Assembly (NCBI GenBank): GCA_022820665.1
Contig: JAJEFB010000049.1
Location: 124,001 to 188,000 of the forward strand
Length of the DNA stretch: 64,000 bases
Direction: 5' to 3'
From: Anaerolineae bacterium
Lineage (GTDB): Bacteria; Chloroflexota; Anaerolineae; Aggregatilineales; Phototrophicaceae
Positions within the stretch are counted from its first letter, which is position 1; each line of letters opens with the position of its first letter. The position numbers were made by a program, and so were the translations under genes. A model generated the notes under the pieces. That model saw only the letters and a list, made by a program, of their open reading frames with translations, was not told where the DNA came from and ran no database searches. Positions 1-8,386 of this stretch are shown here, one piece after another.

Positions 1-381
1 GACCATTCGTGAAGTGGTCCGTCCCCAGCCGATGCCAAAAACATCACCGTCTTTGACGCGCGCTTCGATGAGTTTAGCCGCTTCAGCAGCCACCGCTCGA
101 CGTGTCAGTTCGTCCGATTTATGGCCGTAAGGGACAAGAAGCGCCTTTTCGATAGCGAACTTGCGACAAAGCTCCAAAGCCAGATGCGCCGAATCGTCGC
201 GGGGATCGATGATCTCGATGCGGACCAATTGCTGATCGCGAGCGCGCTGCAGGTAAGTAGCGATCAGCGAGCGCGACACGCCGAGTTGATTGGCGATCTC
301 TTGCTGTGATAGATTGTCCTTGTAATACATATTGGCGATTTGAACCAAGGTCGCCAATTGATCGGATGGCAGGTCGGGCAT
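1..381 (-). CDS. SorC/DeoR-type sugar-binding transcriptional regulator (partial, N-terminal 127 residues)
   Basis: The reading frame is open from an ATG at 381 to the window edge, so only the N-terminus is visible. Residues 10-50 read as a helix-turn-helix with the typical SorC pattern (MYYKDNLSQQEIANQLGVSR followed by an LQRAR recognition-helix tail). The start of the sugar-phosphate-sensing domain follows (VFGIGWGRT, like the GxxGIGWGxT loop of the family). Members bind a phosphorylated sugar or polyol and control its catabolic operon. The gene lies 75 bp downstream of the ROK kinase on the same strand and is likely the last visible gene of the leftward operon. A stop codon lies in frame upstream of the chosen ATG. 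By position it is the best candidate to bind the palindromes at 6145-6170. Confidence 0.85.
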   Translation of the reverse strand, partial: MPDLPSDQLATLVQIANMYYKDNLSQQEIANQLGVSRSLIATYLQRARDQQLVRIEIIDPRDDSAHLALELCRKFAIEKALLVPYGHKSDELTRRAVAAEAAKLIEARVKDGDVFGIGWGRTTSRMV

Positions 382-456
382 CGCGCGCTCGCGGAGTCTA
401 TGATTACAGTATCGTGCAAGAAAGGTCGAAGTGCCAATAGCGGCACTGTCACTATA

Positions 457-1488
457 TCACCAGGCTCGGATGGCTCTATGTACGATCCCTTCTTCCAGCG
501 CATCCCCAGGGATAGGACCCTCTGCCGCAAAGACATGGGCGGCAGCGCCCCATAACGCGGCATTTGGCATAGATTCGCGCAGCACGCGCAGGTCGCGCTG
601 CGCCTCGGCGGTCATCAGATAGGCGCGGATATCGCTGCTGATGCGCTCGACGAACCAAGGCGCCGCTTCGGTCACGCCGCCGCCTATCACGATCAAACTG
701 AGATCGAGCAAGTTCACCATGCCGCCCAAATTGATACATATTAAGCGAATGGCCTCATCGACAATCGCAATTGCGGTTTCGTCCCCCAGTTCAATCGCGC
801 GGAATACCATAGGCGTCGTCACATCGCCGCCAAGCGCCAGTGATGACAGGATGACACTTTTGCCCGCTTCATGGGCAGCTTGCCCGGCGCGAGCGATTGC
901 GGGTCCCGCGACAAATGTTTCAAAGCAGCCGCGCCTGCCGCAGCCGCAAGGATAGCCATTGACTTCGTCGAGCGTGATATGCCCGAAATTTCCGGCGAAG
1001 CCATGTGCTCCACCGTAGAGCCTGCCATTCAAAAACAGATATCCGCCATACCCGGTGCCAATCGTCGCCCAGGCGAAATCACGCAGTCCCATACCCGCGC
1101 CCCAGATCGCCTCTGCCAGGACCGCTTGGCGCACATCCGTAGCGACACAGACCGGCAGCCGAAAGCGCTCACTGACGAGCCTGCCAAAAGGCCAGTTGCG
1201 CCAGCCCAAATTGGGCGCCAGGATGGCGTCTCCGCTGACGAGATCAACATTGCCGCACAAACTGACGCCGATCATAGGTTCGTCCGCTACTCGTTGGCGT
1301 GCCCTTTCCACATGCGGGTCCATCAGATTGAGCAGACCTTCCATGTCGGCAGCGCCATCTGAAGAAAACGGCATTTCATACTGTGCGATCTCGCCGTGCA
1401 AGGCGCCGTCAACGCCAATCAAAGCCAGACGCAGGCTGGTTCCGCCAATGTCAATCGCAAGTACGGGGTCGGGTGAGTCAGCGTTCAA
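457..1488 (-). CDS. ROK family sugar kinase (glucokinase-like)
   Basis: The 343-residue protein has the ROK layout. The ATP phosphate-binding motif DIGGT is at 13-17. A substrate and catalytic region lies around 116-118, where ATD replaces the more usual END. GTGYGG is near 144-149, a GH pair near 169-170 and the zinc motif CGCGRRGCFET at 181-191. ROK proteins phosphorylate glucose, fructose, mannose or N-acetyl sugars in the cytoplasm, and some are repressors. No DNA-binding domain precedes the DIGGT motif here, so a kinase role is favoured. It sits 33 bp downstream of the cupin phosphoglucose isomerase, which fits a sugar to sugar-6-phosphate to fructose-6-phosphate route. The exact substrate cannot be read from sequence. 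Confidence 0.88.
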   Translation of the reverse strand: MNADSPDPVLAIDIGGTSLRLALIGVDGALHGEIAQYEMPFSSDGAADMEGLLNLMDPHVERARQRVADEPMIGVSLCGNVDLVSGDAILAPNLGWRNWPFGRLVSERFRLPVCVATDVRQAVLAEAIWGAGMGLRDFAWATIGTGYGGYLFLNGRLYGGAHGFAGNFGHITLDEVNGYPCGCGRRGCFETFVAGPAIARAGQAAHEAGKSVILSSLALGGDVTTPMVFRAIELGDETAIAIVDEAIRLICINLGGMVNLLDLSLIVIGGGVTEAAPWFVERISSDIRAYLMTAEAQRDLRVLRESMPNAALWGAAAHVFAAEGPIPGDALEEGIVHRAIRAW

Positions 1489-1521
1489 ATCTGTGCCCTC
1501 GTTCCCAGTCGCTTCCAGAGC

Positions 1522-2100
1522 CTATTCCCAGCGGGGGCTGGCCAGAAAAGTCGGCTTGCCATCGCGCTCGACGACCAGTTTGCGAAAGCCCTTGTCGACG
1601 ATGGGGCGGTAGTCGTGCCCGGCGCTGAGGTGGTAGGAAGCGACGAAGACCAGCATCTCGTCAGCGGTATTGACGACGCGATGCGCCCACATCGGCGGAA
1701 TGTGGGAAATCGTGCCGGCTTGCCAGGGCTCGGCGCGGAACTCGCCGTCGCTGGTCTGCAGCAGCAGGTAGCCTGCGCCCTTTATGCAAAAATAGATCTC
1801 CGGCTGATCATCGCGCTCGTGAATATGCCCTTTGGTCATGTGATATTCATCGCCGATTTTACCGGGCAACAGGCGCGTCACGCCCAGCGCCATATCGCTC
1901 TTGCTGGTCTCGAATGGATAATACCAAAGTTCATAAATCAGCGGATCTTCGCAGCTGAGGGTGCGCTTGACGGCGTCTTTATCCCGGTACATCATGCGCA
2001 AATCGCTGAGCCTGCGATCATCGCGGATCAGAACCGGATCAAAGGTGCCGGCTGCGAAATCGAATTGCACGCTGATAGGATAGTCGTTCTCGTTTAGCAT
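1522..2100 (-). CDS. pgi: Cupin-type glucose-6-phosphate isomerase
   Basis: The 192-residue protein matches the archaeal-type phosphoglucose isomerase family (cupin fold), which is unrelated to classical Pgi. The metal-binding motif is intact: H92 and H94 in TKGHIH, E101 in the following EIYF, and H140 in MWAHRVVN. This is the His-His-Glu-His set that binds iron or another divalent metal. The enzyme interconverts glucose-6-phosphate and fructose-6-phosphate. It lies between the E2 gene (34 bp upstream) and the ROK kinase on one strand, so it is probably co-transcribed with them. A cupin isomerase in a catabolic operon suggests a pathway-dedicated copy rather than the housekeeping one. The symbol refers to function, not homology to E. 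coli Pgi. Confidence 0.85.
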   Translation of the reverse strand: MLNENDYPISVQFDFAAGTFDPVLIRDDRRLSDLRMMYRDKDAVKRTLSCEDPLIYELWYYPFETSKSDMALGVTRLLPGKIGDEYHMTKGHIHERDDQPEIYFCIKGAGYLLLQTSDGEFRAEPWQAGTISHIPPMWAHRVVNTADEMLVFVASYHLSAGHDYRPIVDKGFRKLVVERDGKPTFLASPRWE

Positions 2101-2134
2101 GTCTGCTCCTCGCTGCTAGCGCCTCTGGCCGTAC

Positions 2135-3301
2135 CTAGCTCTCGCCATCAAAGGACTGGACAGCGCTCTTTAGCGACGCCAGGAAGACAGCGGCCTCCGC
2201 GCCGTCCAATACACGATGATCACAGGCGACCGTCAGCGCCATCATCCGCGCGATCTCGGTTCCTTCGTCTTTACCGGGAATGATCAGCGAACGCGGTGCC
2301 GCTACGCCCAGGATGGCCGACTGCGGCGGATTGACAAGTGGCGTGAAATGGGTAACCCCGGTCATGCCCAGGTTGCTGACAGTGAATGTTCCACCGGATA
2401 TATCGGCTGGACTCAGGCGATTTTCGCGCGCTTTTTCAGCCAGTTCGCCGAGCTTGCCGTTAAGCGCAGTCAAGCTTAACTTGTCGGCGTCATGAATCAC
2501 GGGCACGCGCAAGCCGTCTTCCGCGGCAGCAGCGACCCCGACGTTAATTGCGTCGAAGACGGTTATTCCGTCATCTTCAAAGCTGGCATTGAGCAAGGGA
2601 TGATCCCGCAGCGTCATGGCGGTCACATGGATCAGCAGCGCGGTCAGACTGAAGTTGTCTCCAGCCGACTTCGCCCCCTCCCGGAACTTGAGCAAGTTGC
2701 GGATGTCGGCGTCAATGGTCAGCGCAAATTGCGGCACATTTTGGGCGCTGTCCAGCATGCGCTGTCCGGTGAGACGTTTGCTTCGGCTCAATTCGATGCG
2801 GCGTCCGCCAGTCGCATTGCCCGCTCGAGCGGTCTGTCGCGCATGCGCTTCGACATCCGCGCCGCTGATCTTTACGCCGTCGGCCGGCACTACGGATGCG
2901 AGATCAAGGCCCAGTTCCCTGGCTTTCCGCCGCGCGACCGGCGATATCTTGATCTTCGCCAGGGATGACCCGTCCGCAACAGGTTTCGATACAAACGTAT
3001 TAACTGTAGAAATCGGGGAAGCGTCTTTTTCTGGAGATTCGCTTTCCGGGGTCCAGCTTTCGCCCTCGCGTCCGATGACGGAGAGAAGGTCTCCAATGCT
3101 TACAGTTTCGCCTTCTGCCGCCACAATCGCCAGCAAAACGCCATTCTTGGGCGCTTCCAGCGGCAGGGTCGCTTTATCGGTTTCCAGGTCCGCCAATTCG
3201 TCGCCGCGTTTGATTGCGTCGCCGACCTGTTTATGCCAGGCGACCAATATCGCGGAATCAATTGATTCGCCAAGGTGCGGCAATCTGACCTCGGTTGCCA
3301 T
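2135..3301 (-). CDS. 2-oxoacid dehydrogenase E2 (dihydrolipoamide acyltransferase)
   Basis: The 388-residue protein has the standard E2 order. An N-terminal lipoyl domain (about 1-78) carries the lipoylated lysine K43 in ETDKA. A flexible linker (80-115) leads to a peripheral-subunit-binding domain (about 117-153, with ISPVARRKARELG). The catalytic acyltransferase domain (about 170-388) carries the DHRVLDG motif with catalytic His362. It transfers the acyl group from the E1 enzyme to CoA. The gene starts 9 bp after E1 beta. No E3 (dihydrolipoamide dehydrogenase) gene is in the window, so E3 must be shared from elsewhere. Pyruvate, acetoin or a branched-chain 2-oxoacid are all possible substrates. 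Confidence 0.9.
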   Translation of the reverse strand: MATEVRLPHLGESIDSAILVAWHKQVGDAIKRGDELADLETDKATLPLEAPKNGVLLAIVAAEGETVSIGDLLSVIGREGESWTPESESPEKDASPISTVNTFVSKPVADGSSLAKIKISPVARRKARELGLDLASVVPADGVKISGADVEAHARQTARAGNATGGRRIELSRSKRLTGQRMLDSAQNVPQFALTIDADIRNLLKFREGAKSAGDNFSLTALLIHVTAMTLRDHPLLNASFEDDGITVFDAINVGVAAAAEDGLRVPVIHDADKLSLTALNGKLGELAEKARENRLSPADISGGTFTVSNLGMTGVTHFTPLVNPPQSAILGVAAPRSLIIPGKDEGTEIARMMALTVACDHRVLDGAEAAVFLASLKSAVQSFDGES

Positions 3302-3310
3302 GCGTCCCTC

Positions 3311-4336
3311 CTAAGATGACAAGACGCGCCGAACGGCGGCGCGGATGTCGTCGACTTGCGGGATGACGTGGCGCTCCGACGCCGGCGCAAATGGGATCGG
3401 CGTATTGGCGGCGGCCACACGCTGAACCGGCGCTTCCAAATCGTAGAAACAGTGGTCGTTGATGGTGGCCACAAGCTCCGCGGCGACGCCGGCGCGCGAT
3501 ACGTCTTCGGAGACAACTACAACATGGTTGGTTTTGGCGATTGAAGCCGCGATGGTCGTGACATCCAGCGGCACCAGCGAACGCGGGTCAATGACTTCCG
3601 CCGAGACGCCCTCCGCCGCCAGTTCTTCGGCCACGCTCAGCGCGCGATGCAGCATCAGCAGCGTGGCGATGATGGTGACATCCCTGCCTTCGCGTTTGAT
3701 ATCCGCATTACCCAGCGGGATGGCGTAGGCTTCTTCCGGCACGTCCGTTCCGATGGCTTGAATGGCGGAGTCGGAAAGGGCTTTGCCGCCGCCCGGCGAT
3801 GCCGCGCCGTATAGTAATTTGTGCTCTACGAATAGCACCGGATTATCGTCCCGAATCGCGCTGATGATCAAGCCTTTGGCGTCATAAGGCGTCGAGGGCA
3901 TGACCACTTTCATGCCGGGAGTGTGCATGAACCAGGCTTCAATACTCTGAGAATGTTGAGCGCCGCGTCCGGTCGCGCCTTGCGGACCTCGCAAGACCAG
4001 AGGCACCTTGGCGCGCCCGCCGGACATAAGCCTGATCTTGGCGGCTTGATTGACGACCTGGTCCATGGCGCAGAAGATGAAGTCGAGATATTGGTATTCG
4101 ACGATCGGCCGCAAACCGGTGAGGGCCGCGCCGATGCCCAGCCCGGTGAATCCCGCTTCCGAAATCGGCGTATCCCATACGCGCTCGGCTCCGAATTCAT
4201 CCAGCATATCGTGGGTGATGTGAAAGGCCCCGCCAAATTTGCCCACGTCTTCGCCGAGCAAGATCACATTCGGGTCCAGACGCATCTCTTGGACGATGCC
4301 CTCGCGAATGGCGGCAGCCTGACTCAGTTGTCGCAT
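3311..4336 (-). CDS. 2-oxoacid dehydrogenase E1 component, beta subunit
   Basis: The 341-residue protein matches the PdhB/AcoB beta-subunit family. It opens with the Glu-rich cofactor region (LLGEDVGKFGGAFH). The transketolase pyrimidine-binding region follows, including the conserved YQYLDF and RGPQGATGRGAQHSQS segments. The C-terminal transketolase domain includes VSEDVSRAGVAAE. With the alpha subunit it forms the thiamine-diphosphate heterotetramer that decarboxylates a 2-oxoacid and acylates E2 lipoate. It begins 9 bp after the alpha gene and is followed 9 bp later by E2, a typical translationally coupled arrangement. Substrate specificity (pyruvate versus acetoin or branched-chain acids) is not decided by the sequence alone. 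Confidence 0.9.
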   Translation of the reverse strand: MRQLSQAAAIREGIVQEMRLDPNVILLGEDVGKFGGAFHITHDMLDEFGAERVWDTPISEAGFTGLGIGAALTGLRPIVEYQYLDFIFCAMDQVVNQAAKIRLMSGGRAKVPLVLRGPQGATGRGAQHSQSIEAWFMHTPGMKVVMPSTPYDAKGLIISAIRDDNPVLFVEHKLLYGAASPGGGKALSDSAIQAIGTDVPEEAYAIPLGNADIKREGRDVTIIATLLMLHRALSVAEELAAEGVSAEVIDPRSLVPLDVTTIAASIAKTNHVVVVSEDVSRAGVAAELVATINDHCFYDLEAPVQRVAAANTPIPFAPASERHVIPQVDDIRAAVRRVLSS

Positions 4337-4345
4337 GAATAGCTC

Positions 4346-5353
4346 CTAGTTCTCCGCAGTGATATACGACAGATAGTCTTCGGCGCGGACGTCGGCGCAG
4401 GACTGCGCATATTCGATGGCATCCTCAATAGCCGCTTCCGCTTCGGCGCGGATGACGTTCAATTCGTCTTCGCTGGCGATTCCACTCGCCAGCAGTCCCG
4501 CCGCGAGCCGTTCGATGGGATCGGCATTCTTCCAGGCTTCGACCTCTTCCGACGGTCGGTAACCAGCTGCTTCAAAGCGAGCGTGACCGCGAATGCGATA
4601 GGTCAAGGCTTCGATCAAGGTGGGACCTTCGCCGGCGCGCGCCCGTTTTGCCGCTTCGCGCGTCGCTTCGTAAACAGCCAGCACATCGTTGCCATCGACG
4701 CGGAGGCCCGGCATGCCATATGCGCAAGCGCGGGAAGCCAGGTCGGGCACCGCTGAAGATTCGGCTACGGTCATGGACAGGGCGTACTGATTGTTTTCGA
4801 TGATGTAAATGGCGGGCAAGTTCCACAAAGCCGCCATATTGAGCGCTTCATGGAAGATGCCTTCGTTGACTGCGCCGTCTCCAAAAAAACTGACGGCAAC
4901 TTGCCCGCTGCCGCGCACGCGGGCGGACAGCGCAGCGCCGGTCGCGATGGGTATTCCCGACCCGACTATGGCAAATGCGCCCAACATGCCTTTGTTGAAG
5001 TCCGTCAAGTGCATGGAGCCGCCCATACCGCGGCAACTGCCTTCTCGTTTGGCGAACATCTCCGCCATCATGTCCTTGAGCGGCACGTCTTTGGCGACGC
5101 AATGGGCGTGACCGCGATGCGTACTGGTGATGGAGTCGTCAGGATTGAGGGCGCTAACTACGCCGACCGCCACAGCCTCTTGACCGACAGCCTGATGCAT
5201 GGTGCCGGGCATGGCGGCTGTCAAAAACAGGTAGTAGAGCTGTTCTTCAAATTCACGCGCCTCAAGCATTTTGCGGAACATGCGCAGCAGAAGGGTCCGA
5301 TCATGCCCAGCGCAGTCGACAGGTTCGCGCCGGATATCCATCGCTGTGTTCAT
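4346..5353 (-). CDS. 2-oxoacid dehydrogenase E1 component, alpha subunit
   Basis: The 335-residue protein has the thiamine-diphosphate binding motif starting at GDG (158-160), with N163 and the closing NNQ (187-189). It also has the conserved HRGHAHC segment (79-85) and the phosphorylation-loop-like region around TYRIRGHARFE. The length fits bacterial PdhA/AcoA. It supplies the TPP site of the E1 enzyme and needs the beta subunit encoded immediately downstream. Its ATG overlaps the stop codon of the cyclase-like gene by 4 bp (ATGA), a strong sign of co-translation. The placement links a cyclase-type hydrolase to a lipoate-dependent oxidative decarboxylation step, which is unusual. Confidence 0.9.
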   Translation of the reverse strand: MNTAMDIRREPVDCAGHDRTLLLRMFRKMLEAREFEEQLYYLFLTAAMPGTMHQAVGQEAVAVGVVSALNPDDSITSTHRGHAHCVAKDVPLKDMMAEMFAKREGSCRGMGGSMHLTDFNKGMLGAFAIVGSGIPIATGAALSARVRGSGQVAVSFFGDGAVNEGIFHEALNMAALWNLPAIYIIENNQYALSMTVAESSAVPDLASRACAYGMPGLRVDGNDVLAVYEATREAAKRARAGEGPTLIEALTYRIRGHARFEAAGYRPSEEVEAWKNADPIERLAAGLLASGIASEDELNVIRAEAEAAIEDAIEYAQSCADVRAEDYLSYITAEN

Positions 5354-6069
5354 AGGCTTTGCTCCGTCTCAAATGCGACTACGCGCACGGGAAAGGCTTC
5401 CGCGCCTTTGATCTTAGCCGGCAGCACAAAAGCCACAAAGCGTTTGTCCAGCAACTGATCGAGATTGGTCATGTACTCGATCAGGGCAACATCGGCGCCC
5501 AGTAGCAGTTCGTGATTGGGCTGACCGGGCAGGGGAGCGCCATCTTCGCTGCGCACTTCGTGGCCGGAGGTATCAACCCCCATCAGCTTGATCCGCGCCG
5601 CGCCTGCCAGCCACTCGATGCAATCGGTGCTGAACCAGGGCCGGTCATGCTGTTGGTCGGTATAGTAGTAGGCATCGTTGCCCGTGTAGAAAAATACCAT
5701 GTCCCCTGGCCGAATCTTGTCTTCCGCGACCGATTTGAGCGCGGGCAAGGTGATTTTGCTATTGTTCTCGCGCCAGGGGGAGATATCAACAACGACTCCC
5801 TCGCCGATCAATTGCGAGATCGGGTAGTCCGCGGCGTCTTGCCCGTCTTTGACATGGTGATAGGGAAACTCGATATGGGTGCCGCAATGGGTGTTCATCA
5901 CGATCTCGGAGATAATGTACCAGGCATCCTCCTGACGCTGGTACTTGCGGAATTGCGGCCAGGCTTCCGTGAAGCGCGTATCAAGCGCCATGCGGTATTC
6001 TTCCCGCGCCGGGTCAGAGACGTGGGATAGCTCGATTGGCTTGCTGATATCGATGCAGAGCTTGCTCAT
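5350..6069 (-). CDS. Cyclase family metal-dependent hydrolase (kynurenine formamidase-like)
   Basis: The family signature HxGTHxDxPxH appears as HCGTHIEFPYHH followed by VKDG; the usual Asp is Glu. Further family segments follow (PGDMVFFYTGND, LMGVDTSG, DVALIEYMTNLDQL). Members bind Zn or Mn and open amides, lactones or cyclic ketones. The frame is open to an ATG at 6126. That ATG is only 2 bp from the -10 box of the predicted leftward promoter, so it would lie at or before the transcription start. The ATG at 6069, preceded by GGGGA, is therefore preferred and gives 239 residues. The gene heads the leftward operon and overlaps E1 alpha by 4 bp. The substrate is unknown; a ring-opening step feeding the 2-oxoacid dehydrogenase is plausible. 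Confidence 0.8.
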   Translation of the reverse strand: MSKLCIDISKPIELSHVSDPAREEYRMALDTRFTEAWPQFRKYQRQEDAWYIISEIVMNTHCGTHIEFPYHHVKDGQDAADYPISQLIGEGVVVDISPWRENNSKITLPALKSVAEDKIRPGDMVFFYTGNDAYYYTDQQHDRPWFSTDCIEWLAGAARIKLMGVDTSGHEVRSEDGAPLPGQPNHELLLGADVALIEYMTNLDQLLDKRFVAFVLPAKIKGAEAFPVRVVAFETEQSL

Positions 6070-6128
6070 CGGGTCTGGTCCCCGCTGAAAATGTTCAATG
6101 ACTTCTCCTGTTTCATAGTTTATCATCT

Positions 6129-6157
6129 ATCCTATGCAAGTATTTGACATTTGTCAA
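6129..6157 (-). promoter_or_regulatory. Leftward sigma70-type promoter of the cyclase-E1-E2-pgi-ROK operon
   Basis: On the minus strand TTGACA (6157-6152) and TAGGAT (6134-6129) are separated by exactly 17 bp. Transcription would start near 6122. The -35 box lies within the right half of the first palindrome and abuts the rightward -35 box. Confidence 0.7.
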
Positions 6158-6170
6158 TTGACATCTGTCA
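6145..6170. promoter_or_regulatory. Tandem operator palindromes in the divergent promoter
   Basis: Two copies of TGACA-N2-TGTCA occur at 6145-6156 (spacer TT) and 6159-6170 (spacer TC), with start points 14 bp apart. Together they also create the palindrome TGTCAATTGACA at 6152-6163. They overlap the -35 boxes of both divergent promoters, which is where a repressor or local sugar-responsive regulator would act. The protein that binds them is inferred, not shown; the SorC-type gene at the window start is the nearest regulator. Confidence 0.65.
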
Positions 6171-6186
6171 GAAGTCGCGATAGAAT
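6158..6186 (+). promoter_or_regulatory. Rightward sigma70-type promoter of the CUT2 ABC operon
   Basis: TTGACA (6158-6163) and TAGAAT (6181-6186) are separated by 17 bp. The start would be near 6193, giving a leader of about 150 nt before the binding-protein gene, which has AAGGA upstream of its ATG. Confidence 0.7.
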
Positions 6187-6341
6187 AATCTCATCTGCAA
6201 TGCGGCTGGTATTTTGGGTTATTTCCGACAAGACGGCAGTTGTTCGGGCTGCCGAGAAAAGGGGGTCGATCTTTGAAGAGAAGTTGCGAATCGAAAGACC
6301 TCAAGCGACGGCTTTGTATTTGACGAAAGGAATTACCGATC

Positions 6342-8354
6342 ATGCGTAAACTATTAAGCGTACTATTATTCGTGAGCCTCGCCGTTTTTCTGGCTCTTCC
6401 CGCGGCGGCGCAAGGCACCGTCACCATTGGCTATGGCGCGCCGGAACTAAGCGGCGGTCAAGGCGTGATCATGAGCGGCTTGGTCAACGCGGCGGAGGCG
6501 AAGGGCTGGGAAGTTATCAGCTCCAACGCCAATTTCGACGCCGAAGCCCAAGCCAACCAGATCGACAATTTTATCTCGCAAGGCGTGGACGCCATCGTTG
6601 TAGTGCCGGTCGACAGCCAGGCGATCTGCTCCTCGGTACAACGAGCGCAAGACGCTGGCATCCCCTTCTATACCATTGACCGCGCGCCCCTGGGTTGCGA
6701 AATCAACATGACTGTGCAGTCGGACAATTACATGGCCGGGCAACAAGCTGCTGAAGGCTTGGTTGAACTGCTGACCGAGCGCTATGGCGAAGCGCGCGGC
6801 ACGGTACTCGAGCTGCAAGGCGATCTGGGCCAGAACGTGGCGCAATTGCGCGGCGGCGGCTTCAACGATCATCTTGCCAACTACGAGAATATTGAAGTCA
6901 TCAGTCGCCCCACCGAGTGGCGCGCCGAGAACTTCAGCCAGGCGACGCTGGACGTTGCCGCCAGCACCGAATTGGATGCCATCTACATGCACTCCGATTG
7001 TGTCGGCACCAAGGTTGTTACTGCGGCTCTTGATCAAATCGGCCAACTGGTGGAACGCGGCGGAGATGGTCATATCTTCCTAGTCGGCGTTGACGGCTGC
7101 CCGGACGCGCTGGAATCGATACGCATGGGTTACAGCGACCAGGCGTCCAGCCAGCCGCTGCCGGACTTCGGCATCATCACCGACTGGATCGAGATGGAAA
7201 TGGCCGGCGAGATGATCGAGACCGGCGACGTCATTCAAGAGGGCGCGCCCTGGTCGCCAGCCAGCATCACCGATTCCGACACCGGTTACATGCTCAACCT
7301 GGCGACAACCAGCGTCAATCCGGGCAATGTCACCAGCGGCGCCCTCTGGGGCAATCAAGCAGGCGGAGCCGCTGAAGAAGAAGAAATGGTAGCGATCATG
7401 GAAGGCGTTGTCATTGGTTACGGCGCGCCAGAACTGAGCGGCGGCCAGGGCGTGATCATGAGCGGCCTGGTCAACGCGGCGGAAGCCAAGGGCTGGGAAG
7501 TCATCAGTTCCAACGCCAACTTCGATGCCGAAGCCCAAGCCAATCAGATCGACAACTTCATTTCGCAAGGCGTGGACGCCATCGTGGTCGTGCCCGTGGA
7601 CAGCCAGGCGATCTGCTCCTCCGTTCAGCGGGCGCAGGACGCGGGCATCCCCTTCTACACCATCGACCGCGCGCCTATTGGCTGCGAGATCAACATGACC
7701 GTGCAGTCGGACAATTACATGGCGGGCCAGCAGGCAGCCGAGGGCGTCGTCGAGCTATTGACCGCGCGTTACGGCGAGCCGCGCGGCACGGTTCTGGAGT
7801 TGCAAGGGGATCTGGGCCAGAACGTTGCGCAGTTGCGCGGCGGCGGTTTCAACGATCACCTCGCCAACTACGAGAATATCGAGATCATCAGCCGTCCCAC
7901 CGAATGGCGCGCCGAGAACTTCAGCCAAGCCACGCTTGACGTCGCGGCTAGCACTGCGTTGGATGCCATCTACATGCACTCGGACTGTGTCGGCACCAAG
8001 GTCGTAACCGCTGCGCTTGACCAGATCGGTCAGCTGTTTGAACGCGGAGAAGACGGCCACATCTTCCTGGTCGGCGTTGACGGCTGCCCGGACGCGCTGG
8101 CTTCCATCCGCGCCGGAACTTCCGATCAGGCATCGAGCCAACCGCTGCCAGACTTCGGCATCATCACCGATTGGATCAACATGGAGCTGCAAGGCATGAT
8201 GATCGAGACCGGCGATGTTGTGCAAGAAGGCGCGCCTTGGTCACCGGCCAGCATCACCGATTCCGATACCGGCTATATGCTGAACCTGGCGACGACCAGC
8301 GTCAATCCGGACAATGTCACCAGCGACGCGCTCTGGGGCAACCAAGCCGAGTAA
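6342..8354 (+). CDS. Sugar ABC transporter substrate-binding protein with two fused binding domains
   Basis: The 670-residue precursor has a signal peptide (about 1-24, cleavage after AAAQ). Two periplasmic-binding-protein domains of the ribose/galactose type follow. Domain 1 is residues 27-340 and domain 2 is 356-669, joined by a short acidic linker (AEEEE). By eye about 20 of 314 aligned positions differ, so the domains are around 94% identical. Both keep the family segments QIDNFISQGVDAIVV, FYTIDRAP, SDNYMAGQQA and VGVDGCPDA. Ordinary family members have one domain of about 310-330 residues. It probably delivers a sugar or polyol to the permeases downstream. The nucleotide copies differ mostly at third codon positions, so the duplication is not an assembly duplicate of identical sequence. 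Confidence 0.9.
   Translation: MRKLLSVLLFVSLAVFLALPAAAQGTVTIGYGAPELSGGQGVIMSGLVNAAEAKGWEVISSNANFDAEAQANQIDNFISQGVDAIVVVPVDSQAICSSVQRAQDAGIPFYTIDRAPLGCEINMTVQSDNYMAGQQAAEGLVELLTERYGEARGTVLELQGDLGQNVAQLRGGGFNDHLANYENIEVISRPTEWRAENFSQATLDVAASTELDAIYMHSDCVGTKVVTAALDQIGQLVERGGDGHIFLVGVDGCPDALESIRMGYSDQASSQPLPDFGIITDWIEMEMAGEMIETGDVIQEGAPWSPASITDSDTGYMLNLATTSVNPGNVTSGALWGNQAGGAAEEEEMVAIMEGVVIGYGAPELSGGQGVIMSGLVNAAEAKGWEVISSNANFDAEAQANQIDNFISQGVDAIVVVPVDSQAICSSVQRAQDAGIPFYTIDRAPIGCEINMTVQSDNYMAGQQAAEGVVELLTARYGEPRGTVLELQGDLGQNVAQLRGGGFNDHLANYENIEIISRPTEWRAENFSQATLDVAASTALDAIYMHSDCVGTKVVTAALDQIGQLFERGEDGHIFLVGVDGCPDALASIRAGTSDQASSQPLPDFGIITDWINMELQGMMIETGDVVQEGAPWSPASITDSDTGYMLNLATTSVNPDNVTSDALWGNQAE
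6420..7361 (+). repeat. Intragenic tandem duplication, copy 1 (copy 2 at 7407-8348)
   Basis: A 942-nt unit encoding one complete binding domain is repeated in frame at an offset of 987 nt. A 45-nt linker (7362-7406) separates the copies. Silent differences are frequent and amino-acid changes few, so both copies appear to be kept under selection or homogenised by gene conversion. Confidence 0.92.
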
Positions 8355-8386
8355 CTTGACGTTGCGAAGCATAAGAATTTGCATTT

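Noticed and set aside
6345..8354. Possible assembly duplication of the binding-protein domain
   Set aside because: The copies differ at many silent sites and are joined in frame by a unique acidic linker, so a simple assembly error is unlikely, though long reads would settle it.
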